Shown one piece after another: positions 1-5,817 of a stretch of 5,817 nt of DNA. Each line of letters begins with the position of its first letter. Position 1 is the stretch's first letter. The stretch is from the NCBI GenBank assembly GCA_913061385.1, contig CAJXTM010000291.1, positions 1-5,817 of the forward strand, given 5' to 3'. Below the pieces are notes generated by a model. The model made no database searches and had not been told where the DNA came from. It saw nothing but the letters and a program-made list of their open reading frames with translations. Origin of the DNA: an uncultured Rhodopirellula sp. Lineage in GTDB: Bacteria; Planctomycetota; Planctomycetia; Pirellulales; Pirellulaceae. A program made the position numbers and the translations under genes.

Positions 1-49
1 ACGAGATCAGCCTCGGTCTCGTGGGCTCGGAGATGTGTATAAGAGACAG
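1..49 (+). other. Nextera i7-side sequencing adapter (non-biological)
   Basis: Bases 1-7 (ACGAGAT) match the end of the Illumina P7 primer, 8-15 (CAGCCTCG) sit where the i7 index sits, 16-30 (GTCTCGTGGGCTCGG) are the Nextera read-2 primer segment and 31-49 (AGATGTGTATAAGAGACAG) are the Tn5 mosaic end. The index is the reverse complement of CGAGGCTG, which I recall as Nextera index N710. Genomic sequence therefore begins at base 50. The Tn5 end is library chemistry and not a resident transposon. Any protein predicted across this junction has an artificial C-terminus. Confidence 0.98.
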
Positions 50-621
50 CCGGAGAAGGTTGCATAGGTGAAAGGAGATCCAAGTCGATTTGCCAACAGT
101 CGAGTGATCACCCCAATTTCGCCCATGCAGATTCCAATGGTGGGGACTTTGGCATTTCGAACAAGCTTGATCATCCGAAGATTGTCAGAAAACGAATTTG
201 CCATCGTTGCAATTTTGACGATATCGGCGTCTTCATCAGCCATCGCCGCGTGCAACTCCTCGAGATTATCCGGTGTTTCCGACATATCGTGGAAGCTGAT
301 GATTCGCTTGGTGTTGCCATAGCGAGGTATTTGCGAAGCTATATCGGCCTCAATGTCGACGTATTCCACGCCTGCTGCTATCGCGCTGCGGAGCAGCATC
401 AAACGCTCCTGTTCGGTTTTCATCCAGCGTCCGCCGTCATCCCGTCGGCGAGCGGTTAGAACCACGGGGCAGGGTCGATTTTCAATTAGTCTGGAAAGAC
501 TGATGGCGCGGCCGATGTAATCAAGCCGCAATTCAACCAATTCCGCTCCCTGCTCAGCGAGGAAATTGTGTTCGGCAATCATCCGTTTATGGCGGCCTCT
601 ACCGAGTGTTACGCAAATCAT
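50..621 (-). CDS. aroD: Type I 3-dehydroquinate dehydratase, C-terminally truncated by the insert end
   Basis: Shikimate-pathway enzyme that dehydrates 3-dehydroquinate to 3-dehydroshikimate through a Schiff base on a lysine; cytoplasmic. Seen from the ATG at 621: ELRLDY at residues 30-35, TARRRDDGG at 56-64, the general-base histidine H111 in ISFHDM, the Schiff-base lysine K136 in KIATMA, the phosphate-loop-like MGEIGVITR at 166-174 and GSPFTYA at 182-188 region. These are the ordered hallmarks of the type I (TIM-barrel) family, and all key catalytic residues are present. Only about 190 residues are genomic; reading on gives CLLYTSPSPRDRG, which is translated adapter, with a false stop at 9-7. 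The family is usually 220-250 residues. In chlamydiae, and as I recall in planctomycetes, this domain is fused to shikimate dehydrogenase (AroDE), so the full gene may be bifunctional. It diverges from the beta-propeller gene. No clear ribosome binding site is seen, but the start matches the expected N-terminus (MICVTLGRGR). Confidence 0.93.
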
Positions 622-641
622 GGACTGTTGAAAACTACTAT

Positions 642-649
642 GGAGAGGG
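642..649 (+). promoter_or_regulatory. Shine-Dalgarno-like GGAGAGGG before an upstream in-frame ATG (657)
   Basis: GGAGAGGG lies 7 bases before an ATG at 657-659 that is in frame with the beta-propeller gene and reaches it without a stop. It is the best Shine-Dalgarno match in this region. I do not use it as the gene start: the 70 residues it would add (MKSVVCKVEANNRYP...) do not resemble a secretory N-terminus and would place about 70 residues before the signal peptide that starts at 867. It may be fortuitous, or it may drive an extended form. Confidence 0.3.
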
Positions 650-706
650 AAAAAGAATGAAAAGTGTGGTTTGCAAGGTTGAAGCCAATAATCGTTACCC
701 CGCCGG

Positions 707-733
707 TGGACTCCGCAGTCAAGAGCCTATAAT
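707..733 (+). promoter_or_regulatory. Candidate sigma70-type promoter for the beta-propeller gene
   Basis: A perfect TATAAT hexamer is at 728-733. The nearest -35-like sequence is TGGACT at 707-712 (4 of 6 matches to TTGACA) with a 15-base spacer, which is short. Transcription would begin near 740, leaving a leader of about 125 bases before the ATG at 867. That position fits the 867 (or 831) start and not the 657 start. The -35 match is weak, so this rests mainly on the -10 box and on its place in a divergent intergenic region. Confidence 0.4.
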
Positions 734-755
734 AGACCGGCAGCCAACTGGGAGT

Positions 756-821
756 GGGGGGCATTTCCAAGTAATCGGTTTTGAGGCCCTTCGATTCCCA
801 CGACACTTTGGCGTCCCCCCC
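756..821 (+). repeat. Nested inverted repeat: G6/C7 outer stem with AATCG/CGATT inner stem
   Basis: A run of six G (756-761) faces a run of seven C (815-821), and between them AATCG (773-777) pairs exactly with CGATT (792-796). An RNA started at the candidate promoter would carry this in its 5' leader, ending about 45 bases before the ATG at 867. It could be a folded leader element or a DNA cruciform. The inner stem is short and the outer loop long, so chance is not excluded. A TTTT run at 824-827 follows the C run, but this is not a convincing terminator. Confidence 0.25.
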
Positions 822-866
822 TCTTTTAGGATGATTGAGTTGGAAACATCTCTCCAAGAGTTCCGA

Positions 867-2132
867 ATGTTCGTTACAACCCTCAAAAACTGGCAGCGTT
901 CAGGTTATCAATGCTTGGGAGTCGTGCTGCTGTTCCTCGGTTCTTTCATGATCCAGCCGTCGGATTGTGCAGGCGAAACGTTGTCTCCGGCGGCGGAGAT
1001 CGCTGGTAAGCCGAGCACGCTCAATTGGCCAACCGCTCGGGGGGATGCCCAGTCAACGGGGCATGCCGACCAAACGCTGCCTGAAAAGCTGCAGGTGTTA
1101 TGGGAATACAAAGCGGACGAGGCGATTGAGACGACCCCCGTGGTCGTTGGTAAACGCGTTTTTGTCTCTGACGTGATGGGGAAGGTTTACGCCATTGATC
1201 GTGGCACAGGCAAGGAAATCTGGAAAGTCGATTTCGATACCGGTTTTCTTGCGTCACCAGCCGTCAAATCTGCAAACTTGCTCATCGGCGATATCGATGG
1301 CAATCTTTACAACTTGGACGTGGTTACCGGAAAAGAGCTTTGGCGAAAGTCGACTGACGGGGAAATTCAAGGTTCGGTCGCGTTTCATGGCGAGAATGTT
1401 TTGGCGGCGAGCGGGGATGGCAAATTGCATTGTTTCCGCTTGAAAGACGGAGCTAAAGTATGGATGTATGAAGCAAATGACCAGATTCGTTGCAGCCCTA
1501 CTGTCGCCGGCGATCGTACTTTTTTGGGGGGCTGCGATGGCCAACTCCATGTTGTTGACCTTAAGACCGGCAAGGCCATAGGGAAAACGTTTGAGTTGGG
1601 AGGGCCAACAGGTTCTACGCCTTGCGTTCTAGGTAATAAGGCCTTTCTCCCCATCATGGATGGTGTTGTACTGGCTTTCGATTGGAAAGCTCACCAAGAA
1701 CTTTGGCAGTACATGGATGAGGAGCGTCCCCAAGAATATCGGAATAGTGCGGCAGTCACCCCGGAATTGATCGTTTTGAGTAGCCAATACAAGCAAGTGG
1801 ACGCCATTTCCACCACCACGGGAAAGTTGAAGTGGAGGCACACGCTTCGCCGTCGTGCCGATGCCTCGCCTGTGATTGCTGGAAAAGATGTTTGGATTGC
1901 TGCCACTGACGGAAGACTGATCCGGCTTGATCTTGCGAATGGAACTGATGAGAAGTGGAGTTATGAAATCCGTGGTTCTTTCCTTGCCGGCCCGGCCATT
2001 GCCGGGCAAGAGCTGTTCATTGCCGATGATGACGGTGTCGTTCGCTGTTTCGGGGCCGAAAAAGGCGAAAATAACACTGACGCTGCACTGACTTCTACAC
2101 CCAATATCACGGTATCATCTCAGGGGCTGTAG
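867..2132 (+). CDS. Secreted PQQ-like beta-propeller repeat protein (BamB-like fold)
   Basis: 421-residue protein. Residues 1-36 look like a signal peptide: basic K7 and R11, hydrophobic CLGVVLLFLGSFMI at 16-29, likely cleavage near CAG-ET at 34-38; C34 lacks a good lipobox, so lipidation is unlikely. A short entry motif (NWPTARGDAQSTG, 53-65) precedes about eight beta-propeller blades starting near 75, 125, 166, 206, 247, 289, 330 and 371, each ending in a DG-x-L/V-x-x-x-D or TGK-x-x-W pattern (for example TGKEIWK 114-120, TGKELWR 154-160, TGKLKW 318-323). This is the PQQ_2/pyrrolo-quinoline quinone repeat family; such proteins often bind no PQQ and act as periplasmic or surface scaffolds. 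No enzymatic domain is seen. The start at 867 is chosen for the signal peptide; AAGAG at 856-860 is a weak ribosome binding site. In-frame ATGs at 831 and 657 are alternatives. It lies 75 bases upstream of the radical SAM gene, possibly in one operon. Specific function is not known. Confidence 0.88.
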   Translation: MFVTTLKNWQRSGYQCLGVVLLFLGSFMIQPSDCAGETLSPAAEIAGKPSTLNWPTARGDAQSTGHADQTLPEKLQVLWEYKADEAIETTPVVVGKRVFVSDVMGKVYAIDRGTGKEIWKVDFDTGFLASPAVKSANLLIGDIDGNLYNLDVVTGKELWRKSTDGEIQGSVAFHGENVLAASGDGKLHCFRLKDGAKVWMYEANDQIRCSPTVAGDRTFLGGCDGQLHVVDLKTGKAIGKTFELGGPTGSTPCVLGNKAFLPIMDGVVLAFDWKAHQELWQYMDEERPQEYRNSAAVTPELIVLSSQYKQVDAISTTTGKLKWRHTLRRRADASPVIAGKDVWIAATDGRLIRLDLANGTDEKWSYEIRGSFLAGPAIAGQELFIADDDGVVRCFGAEKGENNTDAALTSTPNITVSSQGL

Positions 2133-2207
2133 TGGCCCAACGGGATACATTTAAACTGATTCTGGCTCCTACCTGACATTTCCCTTTCTCGCAATCGGCT
2201 TCCCTTC

Positions 2208-3527
2208 ATGGCTTCCGCTTCAAGCGACAAGAATAAAACCGAAGTCGGCAGTTACTTCATCTCGAACTATCCACCGTTCAGTCAGTGGAACCGTGATGAG
2301 TTGCCCGCCGTTCATGAAGCATTAGAGTGCTCTCCCCGAGAGCAAACTCCACTCGGCCTCTATTTGCATATTCCGTTTTGTCGGAAGCGATGTAAATTTT
2401 GCTATTTCAAAGTGTTCACTGACGTCAAAGCTGCTGAGGTGCAGCGGTACGTAGATGCACTTTGCAACGAAATTTCTCTTGTCAGTCAATTGCCGGTGAT
2501 GGGCGAGCGGCCATTTCGTTTTGTCTATTTTGGCGGTGGAACACCCAGCTTTCTGTCACCCAAACAATTGACCAAACTTGCCGATCGACTGCGGGAACAC
2601 ATCACTTGGGACGGTGCTGAAGAGGTGACCTTTGAATGCGAACCAGGGACTCTCAGCGAGACCAAAGTGAAAACGTTGAGAGATGTCCTTGGAGTGACGC
2701 GATTGAGTCTGGGTATCGAGAATTTTTCTGACAAATTATTGGAAGAGAATGGCCGAGCTCACCTTTCCAAACAGGTTTTCAACTCATGGGAATGGATCAC
2801 AGCGGCTGATTTTCCAAACGTCAACATTGATCTGATTTCGGGTATGGTTGGCGAGACATGGGACAACTGGAAAATGAACGTTGAAAAAACGCTTGAGTTG
2901 TCGCCAGAGAGCGTCACGATCTATCAAATGGAATTACCCTTCAATACCGTTTACAGCAAAGATATTCTCGGGAATCAGGTTGAAAGTCCGGTTGCAGACT
3001 GGGAAACCAAGCGGGCATGGGTAGAGTATGCGTTCGCCGAATTTCAGAAATCTGGTTACAGCGTCAGCAGCGCTTATACGGTCGTCAAAGATCCCACGAA
3101 GGTGAACTTCAGCTATCGCGATAATCTCTGGAAGGGAGCTGATTTATTGGCAACTGGGATTGCCAGTTTTGGCCATGCCAATGGCGTCCATTACCAGAAT
3201 CTTGCGGATCTGAACAAATATCTCACAAGCATCGAATCCGGTAATCTCCCTCTTGGACGGGGTTTTGTGCCAAGCGAGCATCAGCAATTAGTCCGAGAAA
3301 TGATCTTGCTGCTCAAGCGTGGTTACCTTGATGCCGGTTACTTCCGAGACAAGTTCGGAGTGGAAATACTGGAAGAGTTCTCTGCACAATGGCAGGACTA
3401 TGTAACTGACGGCTACGTTAAGCTGGACGGTGACTCCATCGAATTGACCAACGCTGGATTACTGCGGGTGGATGCGCTTTTGCCGCAGTTTTTCGAAGTT
3501 GAGTTTCAGGGAGTACGTTACACGTGA
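2208..3527 (+). CDS. HemN/HemW-like radical SAM protein (coproporphyrinogen III oxidase-like family)
   Basis: 439 residues. The radical SAM cluster motif is C58-x3-C62-x2-C65 within YLHIPFCRKRCKFCYF. The SAM-binding FGGGTPS follows at 108-114, VTFECEPGTL at 140-149, RLSLGIENF at 165-173, NGRAH at 181-185 and NIDLISGMVGETWDNW at 206-221. A HemN_C-like C-terminal domain spans roughly 305-430 (GADLLATGIASFGHANGVHYQN, then a winged-helix-like end). This order is that of the HemN/HemW family, which includes oxygen-independent coproporphyrinogen oxidase, the heme chaperone HemW and anaerobic heme-degrading enzymes. It is not a clear member of any of these: the usual GVQ(S/D) is GIEN, and HemW's HNxxYW region reads YRDNLW. 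The N-terminus GSYFISNYPPFSQW is distinctive. The ATG at 2208 has no Shine-Dalgarno sequence (a pyrimidine-rich stretch precedes it), but no other start keeps the N-terminal motif. It overlaps the next gene by four bases. Substrate unknown; cytosolic. Confidence 0.9.
   Translation: MASASSDKNKTEVGSYFISNYPPFSQWNRDELPAVHEALECSPREQTPLGLYLHIPFCRKRCKFCYFKVFTDVKAAEVQRYVDALCNEISLVSQLPVMGERPFRFVYFGGGTPSFLSPKQLTKLADRLREHITWDGAEEVTFECEPGTLSETKVKTLRDVLGVTRLSLGIENFSDKLLEENGRAHLSKQVFNSWEWITAADFPNVNIDLISGMVGETWDNWKMNVEKTLELSPESVTIYQMELPFNTVYSKDILGNQVESPVADWETKRAWVEYAFAEFQKSGYSVSSAYTVVKDPTKVNFSYRDNLWKGADLLATGIASFGHANGVHYQNLADLNKYLTSIESGNLPLGRGFVPSEHQQLVREMILLLKRGYLDAGYFRDKFGVEILEEFSAQWQDYVTDGYVKLDGDSIELTNAGLLRVDALLPQFFEVEFQGVRYT
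3508..3513 (+). promoter_or_regulatory. Ribosome binding site for the GcvH-like gene, inside the radical SAM gene
   Basis: AGGGAG ends 10 bases before the GTG at 3524-3526. It supports the overlapping GTG as the true start over the internal ATG at 3590. Position inside the end of the upstream gene plus the GTGA overlap points to translational coupling. Confidence 0.55.
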
Positions 3528-4027
3528 GTGACGATAATGCTGCTGACTCTCCTGCCAATATTGCGTCGGAAAACTCTTTTTCATTCGCCATGGGAGAGTT
3601 CACCGCTGAGTTTCCTCGAGATCGCTTCTATGCGACCAATCACATGTGGGCGACTGAGCTTACCACTGGCGTTTGGCGATTCGGTTTGACTGCTTATGCG
3701 GTTCGACTGCTGCAGGATGTCTACTTTCTCGAATGGGAAGTTGAGCCCCGTGTTGCGATTGCATTGCGGGCACAGATTGGGTCGATCGAGAGTAAGAAAG
3801 CTGAAAGCGATCTTTATTCACCTGTTGCTGGTTCACTAGCCAAAATCAACGAGCTGACCATTGATGACCCTTCTTTGATCAATGCAGATACTTACGGTGA
3901 CGGTTGGTTGATAGAAATTGAGACCACAGACATCACCAGATTGTTGGATCCGGACGCGTATGCACAGCACCTAATCGACGCGTGGGAGGTCGCTCAGCGA
4001 ACAATCAAGGGTCAAGCGAATCACTAA
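3524..4027 (+). CDS. GcvH-like lipoyl-carrier protein
   Basis: 167 residues, similar to the H protein of the glycine cleavage system, which carries a lipoyl arm on one lysine. Visible family features: YATNHMWA at 36-43 (usual YTxxHEW), RFGLTAYAVRLLQDVYFLEW at 52-71, the lipoylation motif G86-S-I-E-S-K-K-A-E-S-D-L-Y-S-P with K92 at the modified position, and NADTYGDGWLIEIE at 120-133. Canonical H proteins are about 125-130 residues; this one has about 30 extra residues at the N-terminus and a helical tail of about 30 at the C-terminus. The start is GTG in a GTGA overlap with the radical SAM gene, with AGGGAG upstream; an internal ATG at 3590 would remove 22 residues. No T protein, P protein or lipoate gene is in the window, so a role in glycine cleavage is unsupported here. 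It may carry a lipoyl-bound intermediate for, or supply reducing thiols to, the radical SAM partner; this is inference. Confidence 0.87.
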   Translation: MSDDNAADSPANIASENSFSFAMGEFTAEFPRDRFYATNHMWATELTTGVWRFGLTAYAVRLLQDVYFLEWEVEPRVAIALRAQIGSIESKKAESDLYSPVAGSLAKINELTIDDPSLINADTYGDGWLIEIETTDITRLLDPDAYAQHLIDAWEVAQRTIKGQANH

Positions 4028-4050
4028 TGCGTGATTCCCCATTTTCAGTC

Positions 4051-4075
4051 CATGCCGGCAATTCTGGCCAGCATG
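4051..4075 (+). terminator. Weak candidate bidirectional terminator hairpin between convergent genes
   Basis: CATGCCGGC (4051-4059) and GCCAGCATG (4067-4075) form a 9-bp stem with a 7-base loop. There is one C-A mismatch on the plus strand, which becomes a G-U pair in a minus-strand transcript. It sits in the 84-base gap between the convergent ends of the GcvH-like gene (4027) and the DUF885 gene (4112), where termination is expected. The T tract after it is only TTT on the plus strand and absent on the minus strand, so intrinsic termination would be inefficient. Confidence 0.35.
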
Positions 4076-4111
4076 TTTGCAGATCTTTGGAAGACCTGTC
4101 GGTCCTGTGAT

Positions 4112-5784
4112 TTACCGCGGTTGCTTCACGTCTGGGGTGCGTTGTTCATCGACCCATTGATCGATTCGTTTTTCGAGCATGGGAAGTGGAATGGACCCGG
4201 CTTCCAGAACTCGATCGTGAAATGAACGAATATCGAAACTGTCTCCGAGTGCCTGTTCAGCTTTCTGGCGGATCCGACGGATAGCGAGTTCACCCGTTTT
4301 GTATGCTAGTGCTTGGCCCGGCCATCCGATGTAGCGATCCACCTCAGCCACAATGTTGTGGGGACTTAATGCGGTATTTGCGGTCATGTAGTCGATTGCT
4401 TGTTGTCGAGACCAACCCATCCAATGAAGTCCCGTATCAACAACAAGGCGGCTTGCACGCCATGCCTCCATGCTCAATCGTCCAAAGTCCTGATACGGGT
4501 CTGTGTAAAACCCAATGTCTTTCCCCAGTCGTTCGCTGTATAAAGCCCAGCCTTCGATGAAGGCAGTAAAGTTGCTCTCGCGGCTAATGGGATGCAGGTC
4601 TTCGAGCTCTGCTTGAATAGCCAGTTGCAAATGATGGCCAGGGACAGCCTCATGAAGCGACAATGCTTCCAGTTGATACAGCGGACGAGACGAGAGGTTG
4701 TAAGTGTTCAGGTAGTAGAAACCACCACGCGAACCATCTGTCGCGGGAGGCCAATAATAGGCTGCGGTCGTTTGAGGTGCTACGTAGTCAGGAATCTCCC
4801 TTAGCCCGTATGGGATTCTGGGGAGGTGTCCGAATAGTTCAGGTAATCGCCCATCCGCACGTTTTAGGATCAATGCAGCAGTCTGCATTAATTCTTCGGC
4901 AGATTTTGCGTAGTATTTAGGGTCAGTCCGAAGGTGCTCAAGGAATTCATCAAGCGTTCCTTCAAAGTCGACTTGTTGTTTGATCAGTTTCATCTCAGCA
5001 CGGATTCTCGCGTTTTCCCGTACTCCGGTCTGGTGCAATTCTTCCGGTGAGATTTTGATTGTTGTGAACCGTTCGATGCGGTCGAGATAGAATTCTCGCC
5101 CATTCGGCATGGCTGCTGCTCCCACTGGGCCACGGCATGCAGGGAGATATTCAGTTGTCAGGAAATTTGCAAATTGCTGATAGGCTGGTATCACGCTCGT
5201 CCGGATTGCATCCTTGATTTCTTTTTGGATCCGGTCCCAACTTTCGGGCTTGAGGCTATTGCTGGATTCCACTGCGATGTTGGTTAGTAATAGCGATTCA
5301 GCGGGATCTTTCACGATGTGTGACTCAACTTGTGAAAGCGAATCTCGCATGATGATTGCGGGTTGAACCAATCCCACTTCGATCCCGCCGCGCAGCAGGT
5401 CAATTTGCTGATTGGTAAAGCGGCCAAAATCTTTCAGGCGTGCAACGTAGTTGACAAAGTCCTGCTCGGATTTGGGGGCCATGACGCGGGGTAATTCTGG
5501 AAAACTGATGTGAAAACCGCCACGATTATTGATTGGCATCAAATGGGTGTTGAAGCGAAAGTCAGCGAGTTGCCCCTTAAGCCGTTGCCGCAGCAATTCA
5601 TGGTCGATCCGCTTTCCCTCATTAAGATCATCAACTGAGATTTCATTCAGTTTCTCGAGGAATTCGCTGCGCTGATCTGCACGTTTTTGGATTGCACGAA
5701 GGCTATCGTCAGCAAGGCGATTCTGGCCCCGTGGATCACCTACATTGGTTGCCAGTAACGGAGACGATTCCAATTCAAAATCCC
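4112..5784 (-). CDS. DUF885 family putative metallohydrolase, N-terminally truncated by the insert end
   Basis: About 557 residues are present, nearly the whole DUF885 (PF05960) protein; members usually run to about 560-620 residues with a signal peptide that is missing here. Numbering from L (TTG at 5773): LATNVGDPRG at 7-16 is the usual start of the domain, then a long helical region, then the signature HEAVPGHHLQ at 374-383, which resembles gluzincin-type metal ligands (H374, E375, H380/H381), FIEGWALYSE at 405-414 with the likely third ligand E407, and YIGWPGQALAYKTGEL at 481-496. The family is mostly uncharacterised and is thought to be a zinc-dependent peptidase or hydrolase, often exported. 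The TTG at 5773 is not the true start: the frame continues upstream as GDFE up to the adapter, which supplies a false in-frame stop at 5794-5792. Transcribed convergently to the GcvH-like gene. No frameshift is seen. Confidence 0.92.
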
Positions 5785-5817
5785 CTGTCTCTTATACACA
5801 TCTGACGCTGCCGACGA
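5785..5817 (-). other. Nextera read-1-side sequencing adapter (non-biological)
   Basis: CTGTCTCTTATACACATCT (5785-5803) is the Tn5 mosaic end, and 5804-5817 is the reverse complement of the Nextera read-1 primer segment. It is the 33-base read-1 adapter in reverse orientation, opposite in kind to the i7 side at base 1. The genomic insert ends at 5784. Confidence 0.98.

Noticed and set aside
31..49. Transposon Tn5 end, suggesting a mobile element
   Set aside because: It is the mosaic end within a complete Nextera adapter (index and primer segment adjacent), so it comes from library preparation.
618..857. Minus-strand open frame of 79 codons in the divergent spacer
   Set aside because: It overlaps the start of the dehydroquinase gene, lacks a start context, and its translation has no recognisable domain.
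606..866. Longest in-frame N-terminal extension of the beta-propeller gene from the ATG at 606
   Set aside because: It would overlap the divergent dehydroquinase start, has no ribosome binding site at 606, and places the signal peptide about 90 residues into the protein.
1629..2009. Minus-strand open frame of 126 codons within the beta-propeller gene
   Set aside because: Shadow of the plus-strand gene, whose repeat motifs are clear throughout; the translation shows no family features.
2123..2139. GGGC/GCCC hairpin across the beta-propeller stop codon as a terminator
   Set aside because: The stem is only four pairs and no T tract follows; the downstream gene on the same strand also argues against a strong stop here.
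4092..4104. GACC/GGTC short inverted repeat before the DUF885 stop
   Set aside because: Four base pairs with a four-base loop and no T tract are expected by chance.
4031..4225. Small plus-strand open frame of 64 codons after the GcvH-like gene
   Set aside because: It starts with GTG without a ribosome binding site, and its second half is antisense to the well-supported C-terminus of the DUF885 gene. No recognisable motif.

Overview
The window is a 5.7 kb piece of bacterial chromosome (bases 50-5784) flanked by untrimmed Illumina Nextera adapter sequence at both ends: an i7-side adapter with its 8-base index at 1-49 and the read-1-side adapter at 5785-5817. Both outermost genes run into the adapters, so both are truncated by the library insert and not by biology. 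No mobile element, CRISPR array, tRNA or rRNA is visible, and no gene-free stretch exceeds 300 bases (the longest is 622-866).

The organism is most likely a planctomycete or a close relative of moderate GC content, possibly marine or freshwater. This is inference from protein style recalled from that group: a type I dehydroquinase starting MICVTLGRGRHK, a secreted PQQ-type beta-propeller with a W-P-x-x-R-G-D-x-x-x-T-G entry motif, and a HemN/HemW-like radical SAM protein with an SNYPPFSQW N-terminus. Start sites mostly lack strong Shine-Dalgarno sequences. No database search was possible.

Layout. On the minus strand, 621 down to 50 encodes the N-terminal 190 residues of a type I 3-dehydroquinate dehydratase (shikimate pathway). 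It diverges across a roughly 245-base spacer (candidate TATAAT promoter, G6/C7 nested inverted repeat) from a plus-strand run of three genes: a secreted eight-bladed PQQ-like beta-propeller protein (867-2132), a HemN/HemW-family radical SAM protein (2208-3527), and a GcvH-like lipoyl-carrier protein (3524-4027) that overlaps the radical SAM gene by four bases (GTGA). Convergent to these, on the minus strand from 5784 to 4112, is a nearly complete DUF885 (PF05960) putative metallohydrolase missing its N-terminus.

The most interesting unit is the overlapping pair of radical SAM enzyme and lipoyl-domain protein. Both are divergent members of well-known families: the radical SAM protein keeps its cluster cysteines but departs from HemN/HemW signatures, and the GcvH-like protein keeps its lipoyl lysine but has extra segments and no gcvT or gcvP nearby. 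Translational coupling suggests that the two act together, but the reaction cannot be read from the sequence. The remaining genes look like ordinary chromosomal genes.
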